This document shows, piece by piece, positions 24,910-36,945 of a stretch of DNA of 64,000 nt. Position numbers and translations under genes: made by a program. The notes beneath the pieces were generated by a model. The model was not told the origin of the DNA and made no database searches. It saw only the letters and a list, made by a program, of their open reading frames with translations. The stretch is from assembly GCA_006937955.1 (NCBI GenBank), contig SSNP01000006.1, forward strand, positions 4,232,555 through 4,296,554. Direction: 5' to 3'. Each line of letters starts with the position of its first letter. Positions within the stretch are counted from its first letter, which is position 1. Origin of the DNA: Pachypanchax playfairii. Its lineage: Eukaryota > Chordata > Actinopteri > Cyprinodontiformes > Aplocheilidae.

Positions 24910-26347
24910 AGAGAGACAGCAGGCTGCTGGCTATGGGTTGTCACCTGCATTGCAGTGGGAGCTAAATTTAGAGGTGAGCTTGACAGATGTTCAACTTTTT
25001 CATTTTCCTTTCAATAGACTGACAAAGAACTATGAATCCATCTAAACATTGAAATGGATCTATAGATAAATTAAAGCTGTGCTACAGGAGAAGTAAATCA
25101 TCTAAAGTTCTGCACACTTATCATGTGTTTGAGCAGATATGTGTATATAACCAATAGAAACGTACCTGATGTCCATCCAGCTTAACATTTAACACTCCAG
25201 TCCAACAGATGGCGATAATATACTGTTTTCTCTGGTCTAAAGAACATTTTGGGATTTCTCATAAAGAATTTGATAGAATTTCAGGGTCTTTATGGTCTCT
25301 GATGGATTAACATTAAAAAATATGGATATAATTAAATTCTATCACTAAAAGGGCGTCCATGTTGGATTATTTATTTGTTTTTTTCTGTTTTTGCCACTTG
25401 TGACTTCAAATTATTCACTGGATCATAGATCTTCCCTAAAATATTAAAGGTTGTTTACTCAAACAAACGGTATCTAGAAAGAAATATCCAGATTTCCAGA
25501 CAGATGCTGGTAGTTTTATTTCACGTAGCTTTGTATTGACCTCAGTTCTTTATGGTGTGACACAAACAGCTGTTGGTGCCTCCCAGTTGAAATAAACAAC
25601 AACCTGTAGAGGTTTTTCTACCTGTTTGTGTTTCGCTGGTATCTGACTGGGCTGCAGTTGTTGACAGCAACATTCACATGAGTGTTTAAAAGATGTCTCA
25701 CTATAGATTTTCAATCATTGTGTCTTTAACTCATCACCGACAGTCCCAGATAGTTTAAGACTGTGTGTCCAGCTAATCCCAATGCAAAAAACAAACCAAC
25801 ACAATTAGAGAGATATGATTCATTGTGTCTGCAGGGAATTTTTACAGCTGCTGGTGTCAAAGTGCATCAGTGTGCATCTGATAAACAATTAATTACAGAA
25901 CAAATGGACGAAATGTGCAGATATAATCAAAAAATAATCATTAAAACTCAAGTTTCCCTCAGTAGTTTGCACTTTTGAAGATGCTTTAGTTTAAGAAAAT
26001 TATTAACTCTTTCAAATGCATATTTAAAAAAAACTTTTGTTCCTGAAATCACTTTCAAAATGTTAGTGCTTGTTTTCATATATCTGTGTTTTAGATACTA
26101 TAGCTAAACAGAAGTATAAACCCATTAAATGCAGTGGAGGGTGGAAATAATGCTGTGAAATAAAACACAAAAGGAGAGGACGTAGACAGAAGTCAGACAG
26201 CAGGAGGTTGGTGGGAAGCACTGGCTGCCGTCCTCACATCTTTCATGCCTTGAATCTTTTTCTCTTTGCTTCCTCCGTCTCCCAGCATCTCAGTCACGAT
26301 CAAGACACTGTGCTTTGTGACTCCACTGCCAGTGTGCACGAGTGTAA

Positions 26348-26364
26348 GTGTGTGTGTGTGTGTG
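26348..26364. repeat. Short (TG)n microsatellite
   Basis: About eight TG units directly follow AGTGTAAG. Confidence 0.9.
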
Positions 26365-29300
26365 GTCGCCTGTGGGATGATAATCAGTGTGCTAATGCTC
26401 GGGCTGCCTGTTGGGTGAGTGTTGTCTACCCTTTTGTTCTAGCTCAACCCAGATGTAAAAAAGAACAAGACTGAGGCAGTGAGGCTGAGCTGAGCACATC
26501 CAGCCAACACGCCAACAAAAAGCCCCACTCAGGATTCCACATAACAAACACACTGGCCTCATTTTCTACTGGCTTCTCACTCATTTTACTCCACTGCAGC
26601 TGCAGAGGAATTAGAATTTTTAGCCCGATAAGCTCTACGGGTGCTCCAGTTTGCCACCAGAGGGAAGAATTAAATAAGCCATGGTGCTACTGCCATTTAT
26701 AATAAATGATAACTGTACTGTGTCACAAAAAATGCAAAGAAGTGAAAATAAACAGAGACAAATAACGTTATTTATAAAATAATCTAGAAATATGATACCA
26801 GCTTAAGTACTTTAAAATCTAGATCTTTGTTAGTCATCAGCAGAAGTCAGATTCCTGGTGGAAATTATTAAATGGTTCATAATCTGGGTTACATAATGAT
26901 TATGGACAGAACAGAATGGATAGAATATATGTTTGTTAAAATAATCTGTTTGGAAAACGTTCTGGTATTTTCCCTGACGGTGCAGCATCAAGCAGGCTGG
27001 AGTTAAATGTGGTGGCGCTCTCTGTAAATTCAACAGGTTTTTTTTTAATAAATCTCACCAGCAGCTGCAACATGAGACAAATTTCAGCATCTATCAGCAT
27101 CATTTCTTTAAAGCGTCTCTGACTGTAATTAATGAACCTTGTACTCAGGTTACAACACACCATGTGGCTATTTTACTTATATTTGGGTCTTTATTATATT
27201 TATATTTAAACTCAGTGTATTAAACATTAAACTAACGGTTTTATAATTCAACAGGAAGACTCCACATCATTCTGAGTTCAGTAATTACAGAAAAATATTG
27301 ATCAGTGTTGAGGAGCAGATGTGATCCTGAATTCAGCTAAAGAATTAGTTGCAGCAGTCACAGTTCGGATTTCTGTTGTTTTCTTTGTTTTGTCATTTCC
27401 TAAAGTAGAGATGGATTAAATTACGAGGAGCGTTGGGGTCTCAACCTTCTCATGACACTCTGAATTCAAGAACAAGGGGAGGGACAAAAGACAGTGCATC
27501 TTTGATGGAAATATAAAGCATTTTTCAACAGTTTGAACAGCAGTAGACATTTATTGTGATGTGTCCTTGAGATTGACTCAGATGCTCTTGCTGCCGTGAT
27601 AAAAGGGAAGCTGCATATTGGCCTCAGTGGTAAAAGGGCTGAATTTCAATGTGCTGCTCAATGCAAATGGTAAGTTGCATGCAATGAAGTGAGGTTGAGC
27701 ATTGCTCATTAAAACTGCCAAAAACACAGATAAATTCTGCATTTGTCCATAATGCAATGGATTTATTGAGCCTCGTGTGAGCCCAGCTGGGAGAAAAACA
27801 AGGAGCATTGAATCTGTCACATTCTGTTTGTCTAATTATCATTTTCTCTGTCTCCTCCATCAGAGTGTTTCTACAGGAAGCCTTCTGGAAAAATAATTAT
27901 AAACTCTTTTCTCAAACACTCTGCATCTTTCATATCTTAGATATGAGAAAACAAAAACTGCCAAATGATGCGGGACTAAATCATCTTCAGAAATAACCAA
28001 ACCTGTAAGTTGAATATTGACTCACTATATAGAAACTGTTTCAGATCATACAAATGCTAAATGGAAACAGGAAATCCTTCAGTCTTGTGGTTTTTCATTA
28101 TTCCTTTTCTTTCTTGACTTTGCTTCATCCATGAAATGACTGAGGAACAACACTCTTGGAAAACTTTAGATAAAAAACAAATTTGTTCTTTATGGCTTCT
28201 GAGAATATAATTTGAAAAGTTTTGTTTTCTGTAGAGTTTGAAACTTATTGGTTCTAGCAAAAAAAAAAAAAAAAGTCACAAGCAAATGATTTACTGTAAG
28301 CAAGACATGACTCAAACAGTCATTATGACAGATTTTAGTTCAACAAACAGCCCCAAATATGAAGCTGCTTGGAGATGGTCTGTAGCTCCTCGGATAGCTC
28401 TGGTCTTTATCTGGTCCATGTTCAGGGTGGTGCACACAGTGTTACTAAACTACCCAACATCCTGAATGGATGATGAAAAGCTAAATATACAGAGTAAACG
28501 GTTTGAAAAAGGCAATAATGTGGGATTATTCATCTTTTCTATGAGACCAACAAATATGTTCATATTATTTTATCAGATATATGTTAAATAAACAATTTAT
28601 TTTCACTAAAAACATGCAGGTTTATATTAGATATACGCTTTTAACTGAATCCCTTTCAGGAGAAATGAAGCTTTGTTTTAATGATGTAAGGTGATCAGCT
28701 GATGTGGGCGAGTCTGTATGTGACATCAGACATGAAAACAAAAAACAGAGTAACTTTGTGATTTATTACAAAAAGTCAATGTCTGTCTGTGTGTTCTTTA
28801 TCCAGATTATTAAGACATTAAGCAGCATTTACAACCTGAAACACAAACTCTGATCTGAACCATGAAAAGCAGAAAACAATGACCAATAAACACAACAAAA
28901 AAAAAAAAAACTCCATCACATTCACCGCACGGCGAAACACAGGGAGCAGAGGTGATAAGAGTGGGTGCTGTCTTTAGTCACAGAATAACCAGCTGAAACA
29001 GTAATGTTCAAAGCAAAGTGCCTCAGTCTGCAGGAGGATAAAGATTCAGATAAAACTAAAACAGGCTGGAGCTGCAGAGCAAAGCAGGCAGACAGCCAAG
29101 AGGGAACAAGACACAACCAGATTTATACATGTTAACGGGCCCTTTGGACCTGCAGCAGAATATACCAGTAAAGTTGGTTTAAAATATACTTTATAAAATA
29201 TATATCTGTTTCTTCTTTATGCAGTTAGAAATCAACAGTATCTCATTTCTTTTTTTCTGCCATGTGCCTCAAGTTTAATATCTCTGCTTTATTTGCTGAA

Positions 29301-29529
29301 GGCAGTTAGTATCACCTTCCTCCATCTCCTCGTGACAACAGTACCATCACATTCAGCAGAACAGTTTTCTATGTGTATTTGTATGAAATAAAGTGCTAGA
29401 CTCTGTTTACATGCAGATCTTCACCTGAAAACAGACTCATTGTCTTAATGTTTAGAACTTTCACCTCTTTTCTTTGCACTCGACTGGCTTTTAGACCAGT
29501 TTTCAGAGTCGAGCTCCTCTTTATATTTC

Positions 29530-29727
29530 TGAAAGCCACATACTTTACCTGGAGCCCTCAGGTCTTCAAACCCAAATCTACAAATAGTTCCAATGAGCAG
29601 ATATAAAACTGGAAGGCTTCGCTCCATCCAGTCTGCATCTCTTAAACTGTGGAATGAGCTTCTTTCATCTTTATGTTGTACTGACACCCTGGACTCCTTT
29701 AAAAAGCAGCTGAAGAACTTGTTTTAG
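29530..29727 (+). pseudogene. LINE ORF2 C-terminal relic (L2/CR1-like)
   Basis: Downstream of an in-frame TGA at 29530-29532 the plus strand is open to TAG at 29725-29727. It reads KPHTLPGALRSSNPNLQIVP, then MSRYKTGRLRS, SASLKLWNELL and TDTLDSFKKQLKNLF followed by the stop. This is the C-terminal signature of fish LINE ORF2 proteins of the L2/CR1 kind: a 'LRSS' block, basic 'RxKTxGxR', 'LWNxLP', then 'TLxxFKxxLKxxLF' just before the stop. The reverse transcriptase and endonuclease domains are not visible upstream, so this is a 5'-truncated, decayed insertion. The TGA confirms that it is not functional. The minus-strand frame at 29445-29687 is its shadow. Confidence 0.75.
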
Positions 29728-30717
29728 ATAAATATTTTCAGTACAAGGTATTTAGTTTATTCTCATATTATCTGCATTACTTAATTTGTATTTTATCTCT
29801 TTAGTATTTTTTTCCGTAATGCCATATTAATATATATTTTACCTCTGCTCCTCACTGACTCTTGGATTTTCTCTGCTTAAACTTGTTTTGCTGTAAAACT
29901 CAAAGCATCAAGCAGCAGGACATCAGATATGATGCTGACGTGGATGTGCTACTTTTACTTCACAGCATACCCTCTAGACAATTACAGATTTTAGCAGATC
30001 ACACATGAAAAAGAATATGCTTACACTTCACCGGCTCTACATGTGTCTGCACTTTTCTATATCAGTCTCCGTGCAAAAGGTTTTTTTTTTTTAAGTTTCT
30101 TTGGCAACAACTGCAGATGCTATAATTTAATCAACTGAAAGGCTAACAGAAACAAGTCTAAATATCTCAGCTTACACCATCTCAGCTCCATTTGGACGAT
30201 GAAACAAATGCAAACTGAAGGCCAACGTCCAGAAAAAAACATGATTAAAAGAGAAATGCTTTCGTGCATCAGCAGGAATAAAGGAGGGAAGAATATTCAG
30301 TCAGTTTTGACATATAAATTAAAACATCTAAATTTTTAAGTCTACTGGGTCAAATCTTTTCTTTTATCTTTTATTTCAAGATCTGACATGTCTTATCCAA
30401 CTGGAAGTTAAAAGGGAATAAAAAATACTAATGTATCTCAGGCACTGTTTAAATGTTAGAGATTTGCCATTGAGCATCACTAAAGTTAAATTAACACAGT
30501 GAAACATACTGTCTTTGTTCTATTCAGGGATTTAGCTGAAACTTCATGAGCTCAGAATATTAAGAAAAAATAAAATGCAATAAACTGAAATATAACTTTA
30601 ATTTTGAAGGGAATCAACACAGCAACTTGTTCAAATTCCAACATCAGTTTTGCATCAATCAAAGTGTTTTAATTTCTAACCTGAAGAGTAGAGACATCCA
30701 ACATCAGCAGAAATGCT
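29728..30717. other. Noncoding stretch, nothing recognised
   Basis: The first few hundred bases may be the 3' untranslated tail of the LINE relic just upstream, but no tail microsatellite marks its end. A T-run lies at about 30080-30092. Nothing else was recognised. Confidence 0.45.
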
Positions 30718-30835
30718 AAAGCTGCAGCCAGTGATTCATTAAGGTCACCATGGTAACCGCCAGTTGCTTAAGATCACCGTGGTAACCACACACCTGTGTC
30801 TCTCACTGACAGCAGACTTAGTGAGAGACAAACAG
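30718..30835 (+). repeat. X-box-containing dispersed repeat, copy 1 (motif duplicated)
   Basis: The segment AAAGCTGCAGCCAGTGATTC, 'attaaggtcaccatggtaacc', 'acctgtgtctctcactgac' matches, on the opposite strand, the segment at 46.84-46.93 kb, so both belong to one dispersed family. It holds two near-palindromes of X-box type (consensus GTNRCC..RGYAAC, bound by RFX proteins): GGTCACCATGGTAACC at 30743-30758 and GATCACCGTGGTAACC at 30772-30787. The two lie 29 bases apart within a visible tandem duplication ('ttaaggtcaccatggtaacc' and 'ttaagatcaccgtggtaacc'). The other copy has only one. Confidence 0.7.
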
Positions 30836-33800
30836 GAATCTAGACTAAACAGCTGCCGTGTGTAAATTAGAAGTCAGTGTCTTCAGACTCTGATGGTTTG
30901 GTCATGCTAATGGATAAATCTGCATCATCTGGCCTAAAATAAAACATTTTTTAATGTTTTTACAGCATATTTTGTTCTTTCTTGATGTTGTTGAAGTAAG
31001 TTGAACAGTTTAATATATTAGTGGCGTTTCCTTCTATACAATTAAATTCAAATTGAAATATGGCCGGTCAGTTTCAGAATTAAACACCTTTATATGTACT
31101 TTTAAATGTTTACTTGAGGTGGTTTCACCCCCAAACACTGATGTGCATTCTTGTTGAACACTAGCTATTCTTTAAATACATGAAAAAATATATAGCCAGT
31201 CTTCCTTTGGAAGTTTAAAGGAAAATCCTTGATCTTTTATAATTTTCCTCTTTAGACAAATAGTTTTTTAATGTTTTCATTGTTAAGATTCAGTTTCCAT
31301 TTTAGTGAAACTCTAAATGTTTCTGTGTTTAAATCTCAATACAGGAGCTCATCACTAAAGTGTATTCACAGACTGTGTTGAATTTCTCATCACATCAGCA
31401 TCCTCTGCTGTTGCCCCAGGTGATCATTGGTTGGTGTGTGTGTCTCGTGCAGCGGTCGGGGCCCAGCAGTGGGTCTCTGTGGCAGGCTGAAGTGAGCTGA
31501 TAACTCCCTACAGGGCTCCACTGAAGACTCCCACATCTCTCAGTCCCAGTCACAGATTAATGGCCTGGTGGCTGAATCCAGACATTCTGTCTTCTCTGAT
31601 AATCAAAGGCAGGGCCAAGCACAACCGAGAGAGTCTGCTTAAAGATACGCACACACACATGCAAGAGGCAAAAAGACACAAGTGATGTTTGCTGAGGGAC
31701 TTAAACTAAACACCCTAATCAAACATTTCAAATTCAGAATTTTTGGCTGGCAGTCTTTTTAAAGCAGTTCAGTGCAGCATGTCTATTTAATGTGCTTATC
31801 CCCAAAATAAACTGATTGTAGTTATTAGAAGAATGAACAGTGGCAGCCTGGGTATGTTTTCATCATTTTCATTTACTTGAGCCTCCGTTGATCTGCTCAT
31901 GAGACAGAGCTCCGAGTCTCGGTGAGAGATTCAGAAAGAGACTGAAAGATGTGACTCAGTACAGATCTGTTTTCTGTTCTACAAAGTCATGAGCATCACC
32001 GTTAGCTCCAGCTAACATCTTTGAAAAGAAGAAGCTCAGACTGAAGCTGGTATGCATAGAGAGAATGAGTTAGAATTGAAGTTATTTAAAATTAATTTGC
32101 AGTGTTTTATTTAACTGAATCAAGCCTTCAGTCCTGTGAGACATGCACGATAAAACTAATGGGAATCCTGGATCCATGTGCAAATCCTTATGGTAATGCT
32201 CCACTTGACTGAAAAACTAATGGACCAATGGCAGAAACTACGTGGTCCACAGCACAAGATGTTTCTGCAAAAGAAGGCTGGAAAATTGGACTATGATAAT
32301 ATTTTCCTGATTCACTGCTTTTTCATAAATGCAGCTACTGAAATGGAAGAGCTAACAGTGAGATCCAACCAAAACAAGAATCTATCTCCTGTTTGGTTCT
32401 CACTCATGATTAACTCTTATCTTTTTGTTACTTTGTTGATGCCATAGATTTTTTCACATGATGATGACATTGTTGTGATGTGTGAAAATCATCCTGGTGT
32501 GGATGGTTTCTGCCGGGTCCTGATGAGATCTTTTGGTTCAATTGCAGCATCATCCTGACACAGTTTGAGAGAGTCACATCATGGTGGGACCTGAGGATTG
32601 TTAAAGCAGATGAGATGATTACCATTAAAACAAACTGCAGATGTTTAGAGTAGAAGAGTGAACACAGGGCAGCATCTCTGAGATATGAACAATTCCAGGA
32701 AAAAACTTGTTTAACAAGCATCATAATCACCTTCACACTGATGGAGGTTGTCCAAATCTGTCCTGATCAAGCCATATGCTAAAAACAGAGTTGTTGTTCT
32801 GTGTAAAGTGGTTTTAATTAATGCTCAGGGTTAGGATTAAACCATTTTATTAGAGTTACAACTGATATGCAAGCTGAAGTTTAGATATTAATAAATAATA
32901 GAGTTATAAAACCTAGACAGACACATTCATGCAGTGCAGTCATGGTAGTTCTACTTGCTTTATTTCTCTGTTTTGTGTGCTTCAACAATGATAAGACAAT
33001 GAGGTTTCATCATTACAGCCAACTTTATTTATTTCAGCCATTATGATTAATTGTTTTAGTAACTTTTCTGCTCAGTAGTTTGAGTTTGAGTCTGGATTAA
33101 GGACTGAAACATGTTTTCTTTAAAGTTTGAACTCATCCAAGCATGCTGTCAGAGAAGACAAAGTTCAGAGATTGATGAGATAACCCTTTCCCCTTCAGGA
33201 CCGACTGATGGATTGAGCAAAGCAAATGTTTTATATATAATTAATAGCCTACATGTGCAACAGCTAAATCAGAGAGGCTTCCATACTGTGAGAAATCCTC
33301 ATTTTTGGGATGGATTCCCTGAGGATCAGTTCCAATCTCTTCATAAATATATATTTTTAGGTTTCGATCAGCCTTACGTATTTCTCAGTAATGAGCTGCC
33401 CTATTATTTTTACTCAGCGTCTTGATTTATATTTCAAGTGGTCTTTTCCTTCTGCCTGGAATCAAAAACACAGCAGGGAGCTGAGGCCTGCAGACAGCAT
33501 GAGACTGATGATGGAGAGAGGCTGAGCTCACATCCTTTGAGTTTGCCCCCCCATGGCGACTAATTAACCTTTCAGATCCCCATAATCACTGCAGTGAACC
33601 AGTGTGTGCATCTGCGCATGTGCAGCGTCATACTGATGCCATACGTAGGACACCACGGGGGCTAATGACATTTCCTCTGGACTTCTGTTCCCCGTTTCCA
33701 AACTGTCTTCTGTACTTTCTCAGCTAATAAGAAGTTAAAAAGAAGTTTGGCCTGGAAGGTCTGAGCAGAAGTTTCCACCAGATTGTGCTCTGCTTCTTGC

Positions 33801-33856
33801 AAACTCTCCCTGTCATTTATATATAGACAGTTTGAGTCATGGTTCTAGATTTAGAA
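30836..33856. other. Noncoding stretch, some parts resemble regulatory DNA
   Basis: No gene was identified. The interval 31430-31640 is less AT-rich and dense in words such as CTGATAAC and TGATAATCAAAGG. The interval 33440-33680 contains GACTAATTAACC and GGGGGCTAATGACA. Both have the texture of conserved noncoding elements, but conservation cannot be judged from one sequence. The frame at 33111-33425 (104 codons) matches nothing I know. Confidence 0.4.
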
Positions 33857-34431
33857 TTTAAAGAGGCCATTCCATTAAAAACGGTTTTTCTGAGGTTTCT
33901 GTTGAATATTTTAGCTCCACATGTGTTCTTACCTTCATAGTGGGTGAAAACAGGTCAACAACTTCTCTTTCAGGTTTTATCTCTCAAACTACGCAGGTGG
34001 TGATAAAACCCGAGTTCTCCTGAGTCCGAACGGCCTGTATCTGTTACATCACAACTCCTTTGTTCGTTAGTATTCATCAGCTCCTGCAGTTGAAACCACG
34101 CCTAGCATGCTGCTGGCTAAAAGCTGTTAGCATAAGACGTAGCAAACAGGAAGAGAGAATGTCTGATGCGCAGCAGGGTAGGAAACAGTATATCTTGCTC
34201 TCATAGGCTAGTTTCTTAGCCAATCTGAGTCCAGCAAATTCGAATAATGAATATCAATGAGTTGCAGCCCGAAGCCAGATGGAACCAGTTGAATCTTGAA
34301 GCAGACAGATTGAAAGGTCTGTTAATCAGTGTTTCCTGATGTTTTTTAGACATAAAATGTTTCATATTACAGGTAAATACTTAAGAAATAACCACAAAGT
34401 CATGAAATGTGTATGAAATGGCCTCTTTAAA
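33857..34431. mobile_element. TIR element flanked by TTAA (nonautonomous DNA transposon)
   Basis: The left end TTTAAAGAGGCCATTCCAT (from 33857) is mirrored by ATGAAATGGCCTCTTTAAA at the right end (to 34431), giving inverted repeats of about 18 bases with one mismatch. Each end carries TTAA (33858-33861 and 34427-34430), the target-site duplication typical of the piggyBac superfamily, so assignment there is tentative. About 575 bp long with no transposase frame, hence nonautonomous. An acceptor/donor-like 'cattattacag/gtaaat'-type junction lies near its right end (about 34372). Confidence 0.7.
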
Positions 34432-35434
34432 GACAGAACACTGAGAAAAAGAATCAAGTAATGCAGAGTATTTGAGGGAAAATGAGTTTTACAAGCTGAT
34501 AATTTGCAAAGGAAAAAAAAATTGTATTCAATAGGTGAAATTCTTCATAAACCCAAGAATAAATTTAGCTTATTAGTATACGACTCGCTCCACTGATCCA
34601 CTCTAAAGACTGCCAGACATATCACATTTTCCTGTCCTGAAACAAACCATCAGAGGCAGGGAAGTAGAAATGCTACACAACACTGGACAACAATGTGTCT
34701 GGTTAGCGTCTGTCCTGCCTTCCCATTCATCAGGCCATCCCTGCAGACATCTTCCTCTCTCTGCTGTAGTCTGTCTCTTCATACCCTCTGTGTTTCCTCC
34801 AGCCACCACCATGAGTTTTATCTTCTGTTCCCCGTAGAAACAAAGAGAGAGAAGGAGTGACAAACGGAGCGTAAAAGTGAAAGGGGAATACCCTGAAGTG
34901 ATTCTTTTGAATGTCTTAGATCAGATGGTATAAAAAGAAGTGCTGCTCCCTCAGACTCTCTGAGTGTGAAGCTCAGGGATAATAATAATCACCTTTATCT
35001 GTCGGTTAATTTCAGCGAGATTATCAGTGGCAGATATTGGATTCCAATTCTGGACTGAAGCCAGTGCTGTAATCAGAGTCTACTGTATGTCAAGCATTTT
35101 ATTTGTAGAATAGCAGCTTATTGATTATAATTATTGATCTAATAGTGAAAACCACTCAGTAATGTGTAGACTTGCACTTTTTTACAAACACTAACGGGCT
35201 GCTAATAGACCATTAAATGGAACCAATATTGTTTTGAACATTTGCCTTATTTCCAGTAATGTTGAACAACTTGTAATGAGTTTTTATTGTGCTGAATAGT
35301 TTTACAAAGTCTGTGACTCGAACTGTAAAACTGAACCATAATGGCATTTCTAATCTTCTGCACTTTCTAAAACAGCTTGAGTTAACTTCTTCTTTTCTAT
35401 AGTCTATTTAAGAGGCTGTCACAGACTTGGGTTT
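34432..35434. other. Noncoding stretch, nothing recognised
   Basis: AT-rich sequence. A minus-strand frame at 34603-34863 lacks domain features. No repeat ends, RNA genes or splice pairs were recognised. Confidence 0.5.
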
Positions 35435-35612
35435 TCTTCAGAGAGTTCATTTCCTGTTTTATTTTGGAAATCTAATTTTCTTGTGTGTCTTATGTTTGGT
35501 TCTTGTGTTTGTCCTGTTTCCTCCCTTGTGATTGCTTTGATTGTTCCCATCTGTGACTTGTTACCCTCCACGCTGTGCCAATAAAGACTTGTCTTTCTCT
35601 CTGTCGTTTTGT
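35435..35612 (+). repeat. T-rich dispersed repeat-like segment
   Basis: 'tttcctgttttattttggaaatc', 'ttgtgtttgtcctgtttcctcc', 'gattgttcccatctgtgacttgttaccc', 'gtgccaataaagacttgtc'. The same order of T-rich block, 'catctgtgacttgttaccct' block and AATAAA-containing end is seen in fish dispersed repeats and loosely in the 12.3-12.8 kb segment. The family is not named. Confidence 0.35.
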
Positions 35613-35779
35613 CTGTTTCTACAGACCGATTCTTTTAAACCAGAACTCCTGATTGTTTCCTGCTTGTGATTCTGTGCTGCTTTCAGCACTTTTTACTTTC
35701 AGTGTTAGAATGATGATTCCACTGGTTAGATTTATTTCTTTGTACTCTGAAACCCCCGTTTGCTAGTCAGTGAAGTCCC

Positions 35780-36945
35780 TAAAGGGTGAGTGTCCTGTAT
35801 ATTTTTGATGTTCTTCTGCTCCAACACACCTGATTTATATGAATAGACTTTTGCAGAAGTCACTGGCAAGCTGAAGAGGTAATTAAACCACTGAGTCAGG
35901 TGTGTTGGAGCATAGAAAGAACTATGGCGGTGTCCAAATTCAGGGTCTGCATCCTGCTGAGGGTCCTTCCTAGCCGGTATAAGGAGGACGGTTCCTTTGA
36001 GACCGCAAAAGACAGAAGTTGGTGTCTTGTGAGTTTGGACAGTCTACCCTTCCTTCTCTTCCCTCCCTAACACTCTGCGCATGTCATGTCGCCTAGCAAC
36101 CGTGAAGTTGCTAAGCAAAAGCAGTTAAAATAGAATGTGAACACTCACTATTATTCTACAGTTACTTATTAAAATGTTGTCTTATGTTCTGTGAATAGTT
36201 TTATTTCTGTATATTATTGAATTTTTGTATCATAAATACTATTCCTACAAGTCATAAACAACTCAAATTATATAAAGTTCATTTTCATGTTAATAAACGA
36301 TCCATTTATTATAAAAAGTAAACAGAATGAATTATTAGAAGTATTTCTTTCAATCAATTTATTCTGAAGAAGTTTATAACAACAAAACCAAAAACTTGAT
36401 GAGGTCTAAGAACTCTTCATCCATGTCTCTCCTCCTCTTCCTCACTGCTGGCTGATAAATAGATTTATTCTTGTACCTGCACCCCACAGTGACAGAGGTC
36501 TTTGCTCTGGAGCTTGATAAAGGTGTTTTTCTGCTCTTTCATCCCTAAAACATATTTGAAAAAGCTTAAATCACTAATAAGAAACTACCGTGTGTGTAAA
36601 TACTTACATAGGAGTTACAAACAGGAACGTTTTTAGAGATGTAAATATACAATAAAAACATGCTTAACACTAAAACCAAAGACCTAATTAGATCACCTCT
36701 GTGAGAATTGCCAAAAAGAATTGTGGGATAGATAGGATGTGAAAGGATGCATCAGACCCATCCTACAAATGCAGGAAATATTTGAAGAATCCTCGGAATT
36801 TGAACAACCTTCATCACGGCGCTGTAACGTAACATTCTTCCACTGAGACCTTGAAAGGATGCAGACCCTGAATTTGGACACAGCCTAAAACATGCAGGGT
36901 AGTAGTCCTAAAACATCAGGATTGGACACCCTGCTGCTGGTGTTT
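35780..36945. mobile_element. Palindromic teleost repeat ('ACACACCTGATT' family), copy 2, interrupted
   Basis: The left part contains CTGCTCCAACACACCTGATT at about 35819 and its complement 'gagtcaggtgtgttggagca' at about 35893-35912, forming a 95-base hairpin-like unit. The expected continuation, 'ctaaaacatgcagggtagta...caggattggacaccctg', appears only after 36885. The gap is filled by an independent TIR element (35926-36885). Removing that insert restores the usual order of this repeat, as in the copy at 23.1-23.3 kb. This is direct evidence of nested insertion and of relative age. Confidence 0.75.
35926..36885. mobile_element. Nested 960-bp TIR DNA transposon
   Basis: The left end, GGCGGTGTCCAAATTCAGGG followed by TCTGCATCCT (35926-35955), and the right end, AGGATGCAGA...GACACAGCC (36856-36885), are inverted repeats identical at 29 of 30 positions. 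The element sits inside another repeat, with TAT to the left and TAA to the right, consistent with a 3-bp TWA-type duplication (one base changed) as made by PIF/Harbinger transposases; the superfamily call is inference. Inside I see no transposase frame. The right half, read on the minus strand, has a short coding-like piece near 36385-36430 (MDEEFLDLIKF), perhaps from a lost accessory gene. The near-identical ends suggest it is younger than its host repeat. Confidence 0.8.

Larger units (their letters stand above)
23306..29472. other. Noncoding stretch with short simple repeats
   Basis: No gene was identified. It contains TG-type tracts (listed separately), an A-run at 28259-28274 and another at about 28898-28911. 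A GCCACCAGAGGG word near 26653 partly resembles a CTCF core. Open frames are short and without domains. Confidence 0.5.

Noticed and set aside
26645..26670. CTCF site at GCCACCAGAGGG
   Set aside because: Only part of the core is present and such words are frequent in repeats.
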